Source: Thalassotalea fonticola
Lineage (GTDB): Bacteria > Pseudomonadota > Gammaproteobacteria > Enterobacterales > Alteromonadaceae
Assembly: GCF_032911225.1 (NCBI RefSeq)
Contig: NZ_CP136600.1
Coordinates: forward strand, 3,286,001-3,350,000
Length of the DNA: 64,000 nucleotides
Direction of reading: 5' to 3'
The notes below the pieces were generated by a model. It saw nothing but the letters and a program-made list of their open reading frames with translations. It had not been told where the DNA came from and did no database searches. The position numbers were made by a program, and so were the translations under genes. Each line of letters starts with the position of its first letter. Position 1 is the stretch's first letter. This document shows, piece after piece, positions 48,107 through 55,380 of the stretch.

Positions 48107-48694
48107 TTAACCTGTGCTTGAAAGTACATCGCAGACCCTGGCTCGAAGCTTGGGCAATAGTTCATCCTTGAACCAAGGGTTACGTTTCAACCATAAATTG
48201 TTTCTTGGGCTAGGGTGAGGCAGCACAATGGTGTCTGGCCAATTGCTTTGCCAATCATGAACGATGTCGGTAAGGTTTTTCTTTTCCTTTGGCAGGTGAT
48301 ATGCAATTGCATATTGGCCTATTATCAATGTAAGTTGAATGTTTGTTAGAGAAGAAAGTAATGTGCTTCTCCATTTTTTTGCGCACTCTGCTCGAGGTGC
48401 TAAATCGCCTGACTTCCCAGTTCCAGGGTAGCAAAATCCCATTGGTAATATAGCAATTTGTTCTGGGTCGTAAAACGTTTCTTTGGAAATACCTAGCCAT
48501 TCTCGCAGCCTATCTCCACTTGGGTCATTGAATGGAATACCTGTTTCATGAACTTTTTTACCTGGAGCTTGCCCTGCAATTAATATGCGAGATCTTTTAT
48601 CTATTTGTATTACGGGACGCGGGTCAAAAGGGAGGTGTTCAGAGCAAACTGAGCAGTTTTTAATATTTTCCTTTAAAGATATAATGGAGTCCAT
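48107..48694 (-). CDS. Uracil-DNA glycosylase family protein
   Basis: 195 aa. Motif 1 ILIAGQAPGKKVHETGIPFND (water-activating region, GQAPG near residue 41), CYPGTGKSGDLAPRAECA, LTLIIGQYA and motif 2 VLPHPSPRNNLW near 160 match a stand-alone UDG-like subgroup. Two Cys (NCSVCSEHL) near the N-terminus could bind a metal cluster, but only two are evident. Probable base excision or nucleic-acid repair role; substrate inferred. Confidence 0.85.
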   Translation of the reverse strand: MDSIISLKENIKNCSVCSEHLPFDPRPVIQIDKRSRILIAGQAPGKKVHETGIPFNDPSGDRLREWLGISKETFYDPEQIAILPMGFCYPGTGKSGDLAPRAECAKKWRSTLLSSLTNIQLTLIIGQYAIAYHLPKEKKNLTDIVHDWQSNWPDTIVLPHPSPRNNLWLKRNPWFKDELLPKLRARVCDVLSSTG

Positions 48695-48702
48695 GGCTCT
48701 AT

Positions 48703-48790
48703 ACCTAGTTCAATTAAAGCCCGGTAAAGGGTAAATATTGAGTGAAGAGAAAATAGTTGATCGTATTTCTATCGTTTGCACGGCTTAAGC
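48703..48790 (-). other. Degenerate attC
   Basis: Left TTAAAGCCCGGTAAAGGGTAAATA and right GCACGGCTTAAGC follow the outline of taacgccc...gggcaaata and ...cttgttaagc, but the inner arms are scrambled. Confidence 0.45.
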
Positions 48791-49192
48791 ATTAGTACAC
48801 CGCATTAATTTAATACCATCTACATCCGTTGAGAAACCAAAACTTGAATAGAATACTTCCATTTCTGGTAAACAATATAACTCAAAGTGTTTTACCTTTT
48901 TTAATTTCTCATGATTTTTAACTATGTTTATCAGCTTTTGACCTAGGCCCTTACCTCGGTGCTCTGCTCTAACCATTACATCAAAAATAAAAGCCTTGTA
49001 TATATAATCACTTATGATGCGAGTAAAACCAATTAGGTTGTTATCTTTATCAACGATACCAATACAAACTTGCGAACCATGTACACAATTTGAAACGTCT
49101 TCAAGTGAACGGTTTTGACCCCAGCCCATTTCGTTGTACAGCAGGCAGAGTTGTTTAATATGATGTTCTGAAAAAGTATAAATTATTGTCAT
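48785..49192 (-). CDS. GNAT family N-acetyltransferase
   Basis: 135 aa. Motif A IFDVMVRAEHRGKGLGQKLI, LYCLPEMEVFYSSFGFSTD, and N-terminal LCLLYNEMGWGQNRSLEDV define the small GNAT subgroup that often occurs in cassettes. Acceptor unknown. Confidence 0.87.
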   Translation of the reverse strand: MTIIYTFSEHHIKQLCLLYNEMGWGQNRSLEDVSNCVHGSQVCIGIVDKDNNLIGFTRIISDYIYKAFIFDVMVRAEHRGKGLGQKLINIVKNHEKLKKVKHFELYCLPEMEVFYSSFGFSTDVDGIKLMRCTNA

Positions 49193-49290
49193 AGCGACTT
49201 AATGTTTGGTTGAGTTAAATACATATGAATTAATTGATGCTCGCCAACTTGTTTAATGTATTGAAATCCAGGCTTAACAGCTTGATATAC

Positions 49291-49626
49291 TTACACTATT
49301 ACCTTGGCGTAACTTGCACGTTCAATATCAACAACTTCAATTGTTAATGAACAATTAGCTAGCTTTAGCTTTTTTAATTGCTCTAATACAAATTGAGATA
49401 ACATTGATTTTTGCTCGATATTACGTCCTGAAAGTATCCTTAAAGTAACATGGACAAAATCAATTTTATCAGTGCCTGATTGATGATTAGTAAAAGGCAA
49501 TGCTCTTACTTTAATATCACCTCCATCAGCTTCAAATAATTCAGACAGTAATGCCCCTGAAAACACTTGTGCGATTAAAGCATCTGCGCTTATTGATGAT
49601 GAATGCTCTATGACACAATGTGGCAT
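49291..49626 (-). CDS. 5-carboxymethyl-2-hydroxymuconate isomerase-like tautomerase
   Basis: About 111 aa. The mature protein starts with Pro (MPHCVIEHSSSISADAL), the catalytic N-terminal Pro of the tautomerase superfamily. Two adjacent ATG codons exist (49629 and 49626); only the second leaves Pro first, and its spacing from GGAGAG is better. FVHVTLRILSGRN and LTIEVVDIERASYAK match CHMI. A lone CHMI away from homoprotocatechuate genes suggests another substrate. Confidence 0.82.
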   Translation of the reverse strand: MPHCVIEHSSSISADALIAQVFSGALLSELFEADGGDIKVRALPFTNHQSGTDKIDFVHVTLRILSGRNIEQKSMLSQFVLEQLKKLKLANCSLTIEVVDIERASYAKVIV

Positions 49627-49643
49627 CATACTCTCCTTATTTT

Positions 49644-49660
49644 TAACTGCCTTGTAATTG
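49644..49660 (-). other. Collapsed attC stub
   Basis: TTAACTGCC joined to TTGTAATTG, the same arrangement as at 41274 with two changed bases. It stands between the tautomerase and the DUF1289 gene. Confidence 0.4.
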
Positions 49661-49665
49661 CTGGG

Positions 49666-49845
49666 CTATCTTTTTTTACATCTAATCACTATTTCTATTT
49701 TTTCATCTTCAGATTTGTCCATCCAGCCAGCAATCTCTGATGCAGATCTATAGCACCCCATACAAATATCATATTTATCAAGATCGCATTGACCTACACA
49801 AGGGGTAATTACATTTTTATTATTTCCAATAAACATCTCAGTCAT
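49666..49845 (-). CDS. DUF1289 small Cys-rich protein
   Basis: 59 aa: MTEMFIGNNKNVITPCVGQC, then DLDKYDICMGCYRSASEI and AGWMDKSEDEKIEIVIRC. The Cys spacing (PCVGQC...CMGC) and the aromatic-free tail WMDKSEDEK are those of DUF1289, usually regarded as iron-sulfur-like or zinc-binding; function unknown. It is shorter than 60 aa, so a length filter of 60 would miss it. Confidence 0.85.
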   Translation of the reverse strand: MTEMFIGNNKNVITPCVGQCDLDKYDICMGCYRSASEIAGWMDKSEDEKIEIVIRCKKR

Positions 49846-49870
49846 ACTCTAATAGTGAACAAAATACATT

Positions 49871-49959
49871 ATACCAATTCCGATAATTTATTGGTTAAAA
49901 TAACAAAGGAAGTGAGGATAACCAACAATGATTAGCCCCTCTGCAATTTTTTGTTAGGT
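49871..49959 (-). other. Degenerate attC with altered left arm
   Basis: Inner TTGGTTAAAAT / ACCAACAATG arms and right box GTTAGGT are good, but the left outer part reads ATACCAATTCCGATAATTT instead of taacgccc, resembling the dispersed ATACCAA repeat at 19563. The repeat may have replaced the left arm. Confidence 0.5.
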
Positions 49960-49963
49960 AAAT

Positions 49964-50227
49964 TTACTTCGGGGCTAACCCCATATCATCAAGACGTAAT
50001 AAAATTTCGGTTTTTTGAGTGTTGGCTATTTCTTGCCAATGTTTATCTTCTCTAGCGCCAATGATTGCATAAATAGAATTTAAGCCGGTACCTTTTACAT
50101 TCAATTTTAATTGCTTATAGAGCACAAATGGATCTATTTCCATAAACTCATCAACAGAATTAATATTAACTTTTGCTAGGATTTCTTCACTTTTAGGGCC
50201 GAACCCTTTTAAATCTCTTAACCGCAT
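49964..50227 (-). CDS. TfoX C-terminal domain protein
   Basis: 87 aa. MRLRDLKGFGPKSEEILAKV and NINSVDEFMEIDPFVLYKQL and NSIYAIIGAREDKHWQEI match the TfoX C-terminal domain, a helix-hairpin-helix-like module. The N-terminal TfoX domain is absent, so it is a stand-alone domain, as is common. AGAGGTG site before the ATG at 50227; the frame is open to 50251 through the attC. Link to competence is not implied by this domain alone. Confidence 0.8.
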   Translation of the reverse strand: MRLRDLKGFGPKSEEILAKVNINSVDEFMEIDPFVLYKQLKLNVKGTGLNSIYAIIGAREDKHWQEIANTQKTEILLRLDDMGLAPK

Positions 50228-50249
50228 AACACCTCTATATGACTGATAC

Positions 50250-50348
50250 ACCTAACGCCTAGTAAGCGCCGATAAATAGTTGGCTAAAATTTAGCGAAGA
50301 ATGAGCACTAGCCAACGGTTTAGCGTCCGTTTGAAGTTCATGTTACAG
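50250..50348 (-). other. attC site
   Basis: Boxes ACCTAAC and GTTACAG; inner arms GTTGGCT and AGCCAAC pair fully. The GNAT stop codon at 50343 lies in the right box. Confidence 0.9.
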
Positions 50349-50798
50349 AGCATAATCAATCGACATTGCCAGTTTTTGTATACCATGAGATGGAGTCCAT
50401 CTTTTAAATTCAACAAAACCATGTTTCTTGTATAAATTTATTGCAGGTATATTTGCAACAGCTGTTTCAACAATAGCTTCTGAAAAATCAATTACCTCTA
50501 GAATATGGCTTATTAATTGGTTTGCAATACCTTTCCTAAAATAACTTGGGTCAACAGTTAAACTGTTAATTTCTAGGCGTTTATCTTCTATAGCAATTTC
50601 TATAATTGCTGCGAGACATTCATTTTCAAAAAAACCATAAAATAATGTTTTTGAATTTTCGATGTCTTTAGCGCTGCGCAGTAGCGGCGGAAAATCAAGA
50701 GTGCCTATAAGTTGAGCTTCAACCTTATAAGAATTTTGAAAAACAGTGAAAATTTGCTTTGCAATTTCTTTATTAAAATTATCAAGTTTTTGTATCAT
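50343..50798 (-). CDS. GNAT family N-acetyltransferase
   Basis: 151 aa. Motif A LEINSLTVDPSYFRKGIANQLI, AIVETAVANIPAINLYKKHGF and FVEFKRWTPSHGIQKLAMS. TAA stop is supplied by the RYYYAAC-type box of its attC on the minus strand. Acceptor unknown. Confidence 0.87.
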   Translation of the reverse strand: MIQKLDNFNKEIAKQIFTVFQNSYKVEAQLIGTLDFPPLLRSAKDIENSKTLFYGFFENECLAAIIEIAIEDKRLEINSLTVDPSYFRKGIANQLISHILEVIDFSEAIVETAVANIPAINLYKKHGFVEFKRWTPSHGIQKLAMSIDYAL

Positions 50799-50827
50799 AC
50801 TAGGCCTAGCCTCAAAATTTACATTGC

Positions 50828-50923
50828 TCTTTAAAGCTCTGTTAAAGGAAAATTCAGTTGGTTAAAATAATGAGCGAAACGAAAACAGCCAACTATTGTT
50901 TGTCCCGGATGAACAGCTTAGCC
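50828..50923 (-). other. attC site
   Basis: TAAAGCTCTGTTAAAGG at the left, CAGTTGGTTAAAAT / ACAGCCAACTA arms with one G-U pair, tgtcccg and right CTTAGCC. Left box degenerate; stop codon of the next gene overlaps the right box. Confidence 0.75.
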
Positions 50924-51409
50924 GTAGATTGCTCGCTGCTTTGCATCTCGATTTTTATCTGGATCTTCTATACATTCAATAGATTCAATCACAGCAAGGT
51001 AGTCAATAGGTACTTCAGTTTCCTTTGCTCCAATTATAACGTGGTTGAGGTACCAAGAATAAGGCTTTAATGAAGCGTCTATTTTGATGGCATAATATGT
51101 TAATGCCTCAAAGGATTCACCCGAACTATTTTCTACAAAGACTAATTTTTCTTCATAACCAAACCCCAAGCTTTCTGCTCGATCTAAAACCCATTTTTCA
51201 TTTTTGTTTATCTCAAAGAGAGCTCCTATTACTATATCTTCGTGATTATTGGTTTGAAAAGAGTCACATTTTCCAGAGCCATCAATACTACTCATATGAA
51301 AACGTAGTTGGTGATTTTTAAGCGTTACTATTTCAAGCTTTCTAGCACTTGGTACTCGCTCTTGAAGTCTATTAAGTGACATATTTGAACCGTATGCAAA
51401 ATACTTCAC
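50918..51409 (-). CDS. Gamma-glutamylcyclotransferase-fold protein
   Basis: 163 aa beginning VKYFAYGSNMSLNRLQERV, the canonical YFAYGSNM of the family, with ALTYYAIKIDASLKPYSWYL and the conserved acidic residue in the RAESLGFGYEEK segment. The start is GTG at 51409 with AGGAGG just upstream; the open frame to 51436 adds residues coded by the attC. GGCTs cyclise gamma-glutamyl amines to 5-oxoproline. A second, shorter relative is at 53265. Confidence 0.85.
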   Translation of the reverse strand: MKYFAYGSNMSLNRLQERVPSARKLEIVTLKNHQLRFHMSSIDGSGKCDSFQTNNHEDIVIGALFEINKNEKWVLDRAESLGFGYEEKLVFVENSSGESFEALTYYAIKIDASLKPYSWYLNHVIIGAKETEVPIDYLAVIESIECIEDPDKNRDAKQRAIYG

Positions 51410-51423
51410 CAAACCTCCTATAC

Positions 51424-51525
51424 CGTTAACGCCCATTTAAGGGACAAATAATAGCTTGCTAAAATGTTTAGCGTAACGAAACCGAGCAAGCTGTTGGCAG
51501 TCCCGTCTTAATTGGCTTGTTATAG
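51424..51525 (-). other. attC site
   Basis: Core GTTAAC at the left and GTTATAG at the right; arms AGCTTGCT and AGCAAGCT pair exactly, including the C/G change from the usual TTTGCT/AGCAAA. Confidence 0.9.
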
Positions 51526-51543
51526 TACTGAGCTAAGCCTCAG

Positions 51544-51879
51544 TCAGGCTTTTTTCACAAATTTTGCTGTCACCATCATGATGCCCGCTCCGTCAACTTT
51601 GCAATCTAATTGATGATCCTTGCCGTCAACAATTCGCCTGATGACTGCTTTTGTTCCAATTTTGAGTACTTGAGAACTGCCCTTTACTTTGAGATCTTTA
51701 GCTAAGGTGATCTTATCACCTTCATCTAGTAGCGTGCCGTTGGCATCTTTAATCGTTAAAGCTTGTTCACAAAGAATTTCTGCAGGATTCCACTCATGGC
51801 CACACTCTGGGCAAATCAAGTGATTTTGATCCTGGTAAACGAATTCAGATTTACAACTTGGACAAGGAGGAAAAGACAT
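51544..51879 (-). CDS. yjdM: PhnA/YjdM zinc-ribbon domain protein
   Basis: 111 aa. N-terminal zinc ribbon PCPSCKSEFVYQDQNHLICP and ECGHEWNP, then a KOW-like beta domain (DEGDKITLAKDLKVKGSSQ; IGTKAVIRRIVDGKDHQ). Length and sequence match YjdM (PhnA) along its whole length. Despite the name it is not a phosphonate hydrolase. Interesting as an integron cassette: it is usually a core gene. Confidence 0.92.
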   Translation of the reverse strand: MSFPPCPSCKSEFVYQDQNHLICPECGHEWNPAEILCEQALTIKDANGTLLDEGDKITLAKDLKVKGSSQVLKIGTKAVIRRIVDGKDHQLDCKVDGAGIMMVTAKFVKKA

Positions 51880-51981
51880 ACATTACCACTTATAAAAAAT
51901 TAGTCTGCGTTACATAGTAATAGCTCTCGTTTAATTTAGCGAGTTCATTACATCGGATTTTAAAGTTGGAGGCTGTTGTGC

Positions 51982-52083
51982 GCAAAACACCCATTTAAGA
52001 CGCTGATAATAGTTTGCTAAATTCGTGTAGCGAAGTGAAACCGAGCAAACTGATAGCAGTCCCGCTTTAAATTCTTGTTATAA
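51982..52083 (-). other. attC site
   Basis: Left box changed to GCAAAACACCC, arms AGTTTGCT / AGCAAACT, GTCCCGC and right box GTTATAA. The gap 51,880-51,981 before it shows no gene. Confidence 0.85.
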
Positions 52084-52098
52084 ATACCTACACCAAAC

Positions 52099-52521
52099 CT
52101 ACTTTTCTTGTGGGTATGCTTGCCCTTCATCTTGGTTTGAAGCTGGTGAAGATGCATGTCTATGAAGCCATACCCATCGCTCTGTTTTTCTTAACGCTAC
52201 ACTCCAGCGAATTGGTATTTCTAAATTATTTCCTTGATATTCAAGATGAATAACCAAAGCGATGGCAACTACCGCATAATTATTTGAAATTATGATGTTT
52301 GACCACAGCCATTCAAACTCATTTGCTGTGGCTTCAGCAAAGTTTCTAATAAACAGCTCCCTGACAGAGTCCCTTCCTGTACAAAGTTCGTCAGCACCAG
52401 TGCCAATGACAGAAATATTATTACTGTCGTCAAAGACTTCCATTAAGGAATCAATATCTTTTGCACAATATGCTTTTGCATAATCTTCTAAAGTGGATTT
52501 AATTTCTTGTTCTTCAGTCAT
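52099..52521 (-). CDS. SnoaL/NTF2-like nuclear transport factor 2 family protein
   Basis: 140 aa: MTEEQEIKSTLEDYAKAYCA, DIDSLMEVFDDSNNISVIGT, GRDSVRELFIRNFAEA and WVWLHRHASSP. A ketosteroid-isomerase-like cone fold often used as an enzyme or binding domain. The start is the ATG at 52521 with AAGGTG; the frame is open to 52680, but the first 53 codons are the preceding attC and spacer. Confidence 0.82.
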   Translation of the reverse strand: MTEEQEIKSTLEDYAKAYCAKDIDSLMEVFDDSNNISVIGTGADELCTGRDSVRELFIRNFAEATANEFEWLWSNIIISNNYAVVAIALVIHLEYQGNNLEIPIRWSVALRKTERWVWLHRHASSPASNQDEGQAYPQEK

Positions 52522-52562
52522 ATTACACCTTGAGCCAATTTTGATTGCAGGATTCGAAGTAC

Positions 52563-52663
52563 TTATAACGCCCCAATAAGGGACTAAAAATTGTTTGCTA
52601 AAATATGTAGCGAAGCGGAACCGAGCAAACTGTAAAAAGTCCCGTTTGAATTGTTTGTTAGCT
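52563..52663 (-). other. attC site
   Basis: TTATAAC...GTTAGCT, arms TTTGCT / AGCAAA, and AAAAAGTCCCG. The GNAT stop at 52658 is in the right box. Confidence 0.9.
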
Positions 52664-53122
52664 GAATTTTTCCATGACAAAATTTGTTAATGTCTGGTCA
52701 CGAGTATTCACTTGCTGTTCTTTAACAACTCTAAAGCCAAAGTGTTCAAAAAAAGGCCTTGCCGTGATGCTTACGTGAGAATAAAACCGCTTAATGCCTT
52801 TTCTCTCACCTTCTCTTTTTAAACTTTTCATCAAAGCTTTTCCTATGCCTTTTCCTTGATGCTGCCAATGGCAAAAAAAGTGATCTACATATCCATCATC
52901 TTGTATATCTGCGTAACCAACAACTTCATCGTTTATACATGCAACAAAAGGGTTTATTGAAGAAATACGTTTAGACCATTCGTTCAGACTATAATCGTCA
53001 GGGGCCCAAGCTTTAACTTGCGCTTCAGAATAGTCCTTTATATTTACATTGCGAATGGTATTAAAAAATATTTCACGCAATGCCAGCTCGTCACCTGATT
53101 GATATTTTCTGATAGTAACCAC
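52658..53122 (-). CDS. GNAT family N-acetyltransferase
   Basis: 154 aa. DELALREIFFNTIRNVNIKD, VVGYADIQDDGYVDHFFCHW, motif A HQGKGIGKALMKSL, RPFFEHFGFRVVKEQQV. This pattern (IDHFFCH..QGKGIG) is typical of a cassette-borne GNAT branch. TAA stop falls in the attC right box. Confidence 0.88.
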   Translation of the reverse strand: MVTIRKYQSGDELALREIFFNTIRNVNIKDYSEAQVKAWAPDDYSLNEWSKRISSINPFVACINDEVVGYADIQDDGYVDHFFCHWQHQGKGIGKALMKSLKREGERKGIKRFYSHVSITARPFFEHFGFRVVKEQQVNTRDQTLTNFVMEKFS

Positions 53123-53138
53123 TAGATCCCCCTTATTC

Positions 53139-53238
53139 AGTTAACGCCCAACTAATGGGCTGATAATAGTTTGCTAAAATTGAAGCGAAGCGTAACCGAG
53201 CAAACTATTAGCAGTCCCGCTTTAAATTATTGTGAGCT
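53139..53238 (-). other. attC site
   Basis: AGTTAAC, AACTAATGGGC, TTTGCT / AGCAAA arms, and right box GTGAGCT with one mismatch from GTTAGCT. Confidence 0.9.
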
Positions 53239-53264
53239 GACGCCGTAGAGTGTTTCGCCAAGCA

Positions 53265-53594
53265 TTATCCTTTGAGAATATAAATATAAGTCGCAACAAC
53301 AGATCCGTCCTCAAGTATTGCTGATGTGACGACCCGTTCATAGCCCTCACCCTCAAACTCATCTAGTCGAGTCCAATGCCTAGATAATTCCTCGGAGCAG
53401 AAAATGAACCCATGAACTTCTTCTCCTAGTTCATCCAAGACAATGCCAGGATAACCAAGTGCTGCTCCCCAGCCTTCTTGGAGCAGCTTGCCCTTTACTA
53501 TTGCGGATTCCCACGTGCCAGGAACCTCTGCCAGCACATGCTCGTTAGTCCTGCCAGGGGCGAGTGTTCCGTATACAAATAGTCGAACGTTCAT
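53265..53594 (-). CDS. AIG2-like gamma-glutamylcyclotransferase-fold protein
   Basis: 109 aa. MNVRLFVYGTLAPGRTNEHV is the GGCT-fold N-terminus (FVYGTL), with GYPGIVLDELGEEVHGFIF and the conserved Glu in WTRLDEFEGEGYERV. Shorter than the protein at 50918 and of the AIG2 branch. Function: possibly gamma-glutamylamine cyclotransfer, unproven. Confidence 0.85.
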   Translation of the reverse strand: MNVRLFVYGTLAPGRTNEHVLAEVPGTWESAIVKGKLLQEGWGAALGYPGIVLDELGEEVHGFIFCSEELSRHWTRLDEFEGEGYERVVTSAILEDGSVVATYIYILKG

Positions 53595-53606
53595 AAATGT
53601 CCTAGG

Positions 53607-53655
53607 TAGCTAACGCCTTGATAAGAGGCAATAATATTAGCATTGCTTTTGCGTT
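53607..53655 (-). other. Truncated class-2 attC running into the next gene
   Basis: TAGCTAACGCCTTGATAAGAGGC, AATAATATTAGCATT and a GCTTTTGC / GCAAAAGC hairpin head are present, and the right arm is absent. The stop codon of the GNAT at 53656 is in the hairpin loop, so its last residues derive from the attC. Confidence 0.7.
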
Positions 53656-54159
53656 TTATGCAAAAGCCTTATGATACTCAACATTTCCGTTTGGAATGTC
53701 CCCACTAAAAATTAATGACAGAAAATATTCTGGCGGTACACCTTTGAAAACTAAATTATCAAAGGCTTTGAAGCCAAATTTATTATAATAATCTGGTTCA
53801 CCAAGAAGTACGCAACCTTTCGCGTTTAGCCCTCGAATAGCATCTAAACCTGAAAATATTAGTTTAGAGCCTACTCCTTGATTCTGATATTTGGGTTTTA
53901 CTGAAACAGGAGCTAACCCATACCACTGAATAAATTCATTATTTATTTTTACTTTAGAGAAAGCGATATGACCAACTACCGTATTATTAATTATTGCAAC
54001 TAGCGATACTGCCAGAGCATCATTATCACGTAATGTAGTGATAATCTCATGTTCAGTTTGATTACTATGAGGATGGTTTTTGAAAGCTTCAATTGTGATA
54101 TTTTCAATATCATTAATGTCATCACTACATTCTGGTCGAATACTTATAGTCTGATTCAT
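53656..54159 (-). CDS. GNAT N-acetyltransferase (YhbS-like)
   Basis: 167 aa. FKNHPHSNQTEHEIITTLRD, VGHIAFSKVKIN, WYGLAPVSVKPKYQNQGVGS and CVLLGEPDYYNKFGFKAFDN are the YhbS-type GNAT pattern. The C-terminus EYHKAFA is encoded by the hairpin head of a truncated attC, so the original end may have been different. Acceptor unknown. Confidence 0.88.
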   Translation of the reverse strand: MNQTISIRPECSDDINDIENITIEAFKNHPHSNQTEHEIITTLRDNDALAVSLVAIINNTVVGHIAFSKVKINNEFIQWYGLAPVSVKPKYQNQGVGSKLIFSGLDAIRGLNAKGCVLLGEPDYYNKFGFKAFDNLVFKGVPPEYFLSLIFSGDIPNGNVEYHKAFA

Positions 54160-54178
54160 ATGCTCAATCCAACGAAAC

Positions 54179-54279
54179 GGTTAACGCCTTACTAAGAGGC
54201 TAATGATACTGGCACGTGGTTTTGCATTTTTGCAAAAAACATGGCGATGTTACTTGTCCTATTGAGTAACGTGTTATGC
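54179..54279 (-). other. attC site, class 2
   Basis: GGTTAACGCCTTACTAAGAGGC, TAATGATACTGGCACGTGG, hairpin head TTTTGCA / TGCAAAA, CATGGCGATG, TTGTCCTATTGAG and right box GTTATGC. The inner half differs completely from the main class. Confidence 0.9.
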
Positions 54280-54280
54280 A

Positions 54281-54670
54281 TCAAACTTCTACAACAGCAT
54301 CGACTTCTATTTCAATAAGCCATTCAGGGTTAATAAATTGACTAACTTGCATGACAGTATCGACAGGGCGAATATCTTTAAAATACTCACCTCTAACAGC
54401 AGCAACTTCTTTCCAGTTATCAATGTTAGTTAGCAGCATACGAGTTCTTACTACATCATTCAAAGTTGCACCAGCTTCTTCCAGCGCCGCAATAATCGTT
54501 TTTATACATTGCCTAGTTTGTGCCGCGGGATCGCCAACACCAATGGTGACCCCATTTTCATCGATTGGCGCGGTTCCACCAATAGAAATAAAGTTACCTA
54601 CCTTAACGGCTCGGGAAAAACCCAATTTTGAAGCATAAGGACTTGTACTCGGAATTAGAACACGACTCAT
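54281..54670 (-). CDS. RidA family protein
   Basis: 129 aa. MSRVLIPSTSPYASKLGFSR, AVKVGNFISIGGTAPIDENG, EEAGATLNDVVRTRMLLTNI, IEIEVDAVVEV. Paralogue of the protein at 42661. Start at 54670 has AAGGAG upstream; the frame is open to 54697 because attC-derived codons precede it. Confidence 0.9.
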   Translation of the reverse strand: MSRVLIPSTSPYASKLGFSRAVKVGNFISIGGTAPIDENGVTIGVGDPAAQTRQCIKTIIAALEEAGATLNDVVRTRMLLTNIDNWKEVAAVRGEYFKDIRPVDTVMQVSQFINPEWLIEIEVDAVVEV

Positions 54671-54684
54671 AACCACTCCTTGAT

Positions 54685-54797
54685 GTATAACGCCCACGTT
54701 AAGGGGCTTTTTATTAGTTTGCTAAAATTGTCTAGAGAAGCGAAACCGAGCAAACTGTAAAAAGTCCCGCTTGTACTGCTTGTACTGCTTGTTAAGG
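54685..54797 (-). other. attC site with internal duplication
   Basis: GTATAAC...GTTAAGG, arms TTTGCT / AGCAAA. CTTGTACTG is repeated in tandem in the right arm, making the site 113 bases instead of about 100. Confidence 0.9.
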
Positions 54798-55250
54798 CTA
54801 CGATCCAACATTCCAGCGGAAAAGGCCCTTGACATCAAGGTTAGCACCTAAACGCTCATAAAACTTTATTGCGCCATGATTGTCCTGTTCAACTTCCCAC
54901 TTGATTCGGCTGGCTCCCTTAGCTACACATACTTCTTTAGCTTTTAACATTAAGGATTCACCTATCTGCTTGCCTCGAAATTTTTCCCACACGAATACAT
55001 CATCAATATTCATATAGGATGAACCAAGCCAAATTGAATAATTCCACGTAAAAGAACAATAACCAGCCACTTTACCATCAACTTCTGCTACCAGTACGCC
55101 GAATAATGGGCTGTCCCCAAATCCAGAGTTAATCAATTCCTCTTTGGTAGTTACTACGTATTGTTCTTGGTTATGGTGCTTTGCGATAGCAATAATCAAA
55201 TCATGGACAATATTGACATCAGATAGTGTCGCTTCTCTAACAGTTACCAC
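54798..55250 (-). CDS. GNAT family N-acetyltransferase
   Basis: 150 aa. MVTVREATLSDVNIVHDLII, NIDDVFVWEKFRGKQIGESL and SRIKWEVEQDNHGAIKFYER match GNATs of the diamine/aminoglycoside-like branch. Motif A reads RGKQIGE instead of RGxGxG, a conservative variant. GTG start with AGGAGAG. Confidence 0.87.
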   Translation of the reverse strand: MVTVREATLSDVNIVHDLIIAIAKHHNQEQYVVTTKEELINSGFGDSPLFGVLVAEVDGKVAGYCSFTWNYSIWLGSSYMNIDDVFVWEKFRGKQIGESLMLKAKEVCVAKGASRIKWEVEQDNHGAIKFYERLGANLDVKGLFRWNVGS

Positions 55251-55266
55251 TGAACTCTCCTAGTAG

Positions 55267-55367
55267 GTTTAACGCCCATTTAAGGCGCTGCTAATAGCTT
55301 GCTAAAATGTGTAGCTGGGCGGAACTTAGCCAAATGTTAAAAAACCTGTTTGAATGGCTTGTTCTGC
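55267..55367 (-). other. attC site
   Basis: GTTTAAC, CCCATTTAAGGCGC and right GTTCTGC. Arms CTTGCT and AGCCAA do not pair fully and the right box has one change, so recombination may be weak. Confidence 0.85.
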
Positions 55368-55380
55368 ATTTTTCAAGAAA

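Noticed and set aside
49193..49300. attC between the GNAT at 48785 and the tautomerase
   Set aside because: Only CAGCTTGATATAC resembles a right end; no left arm or paired arms, too weak to list.
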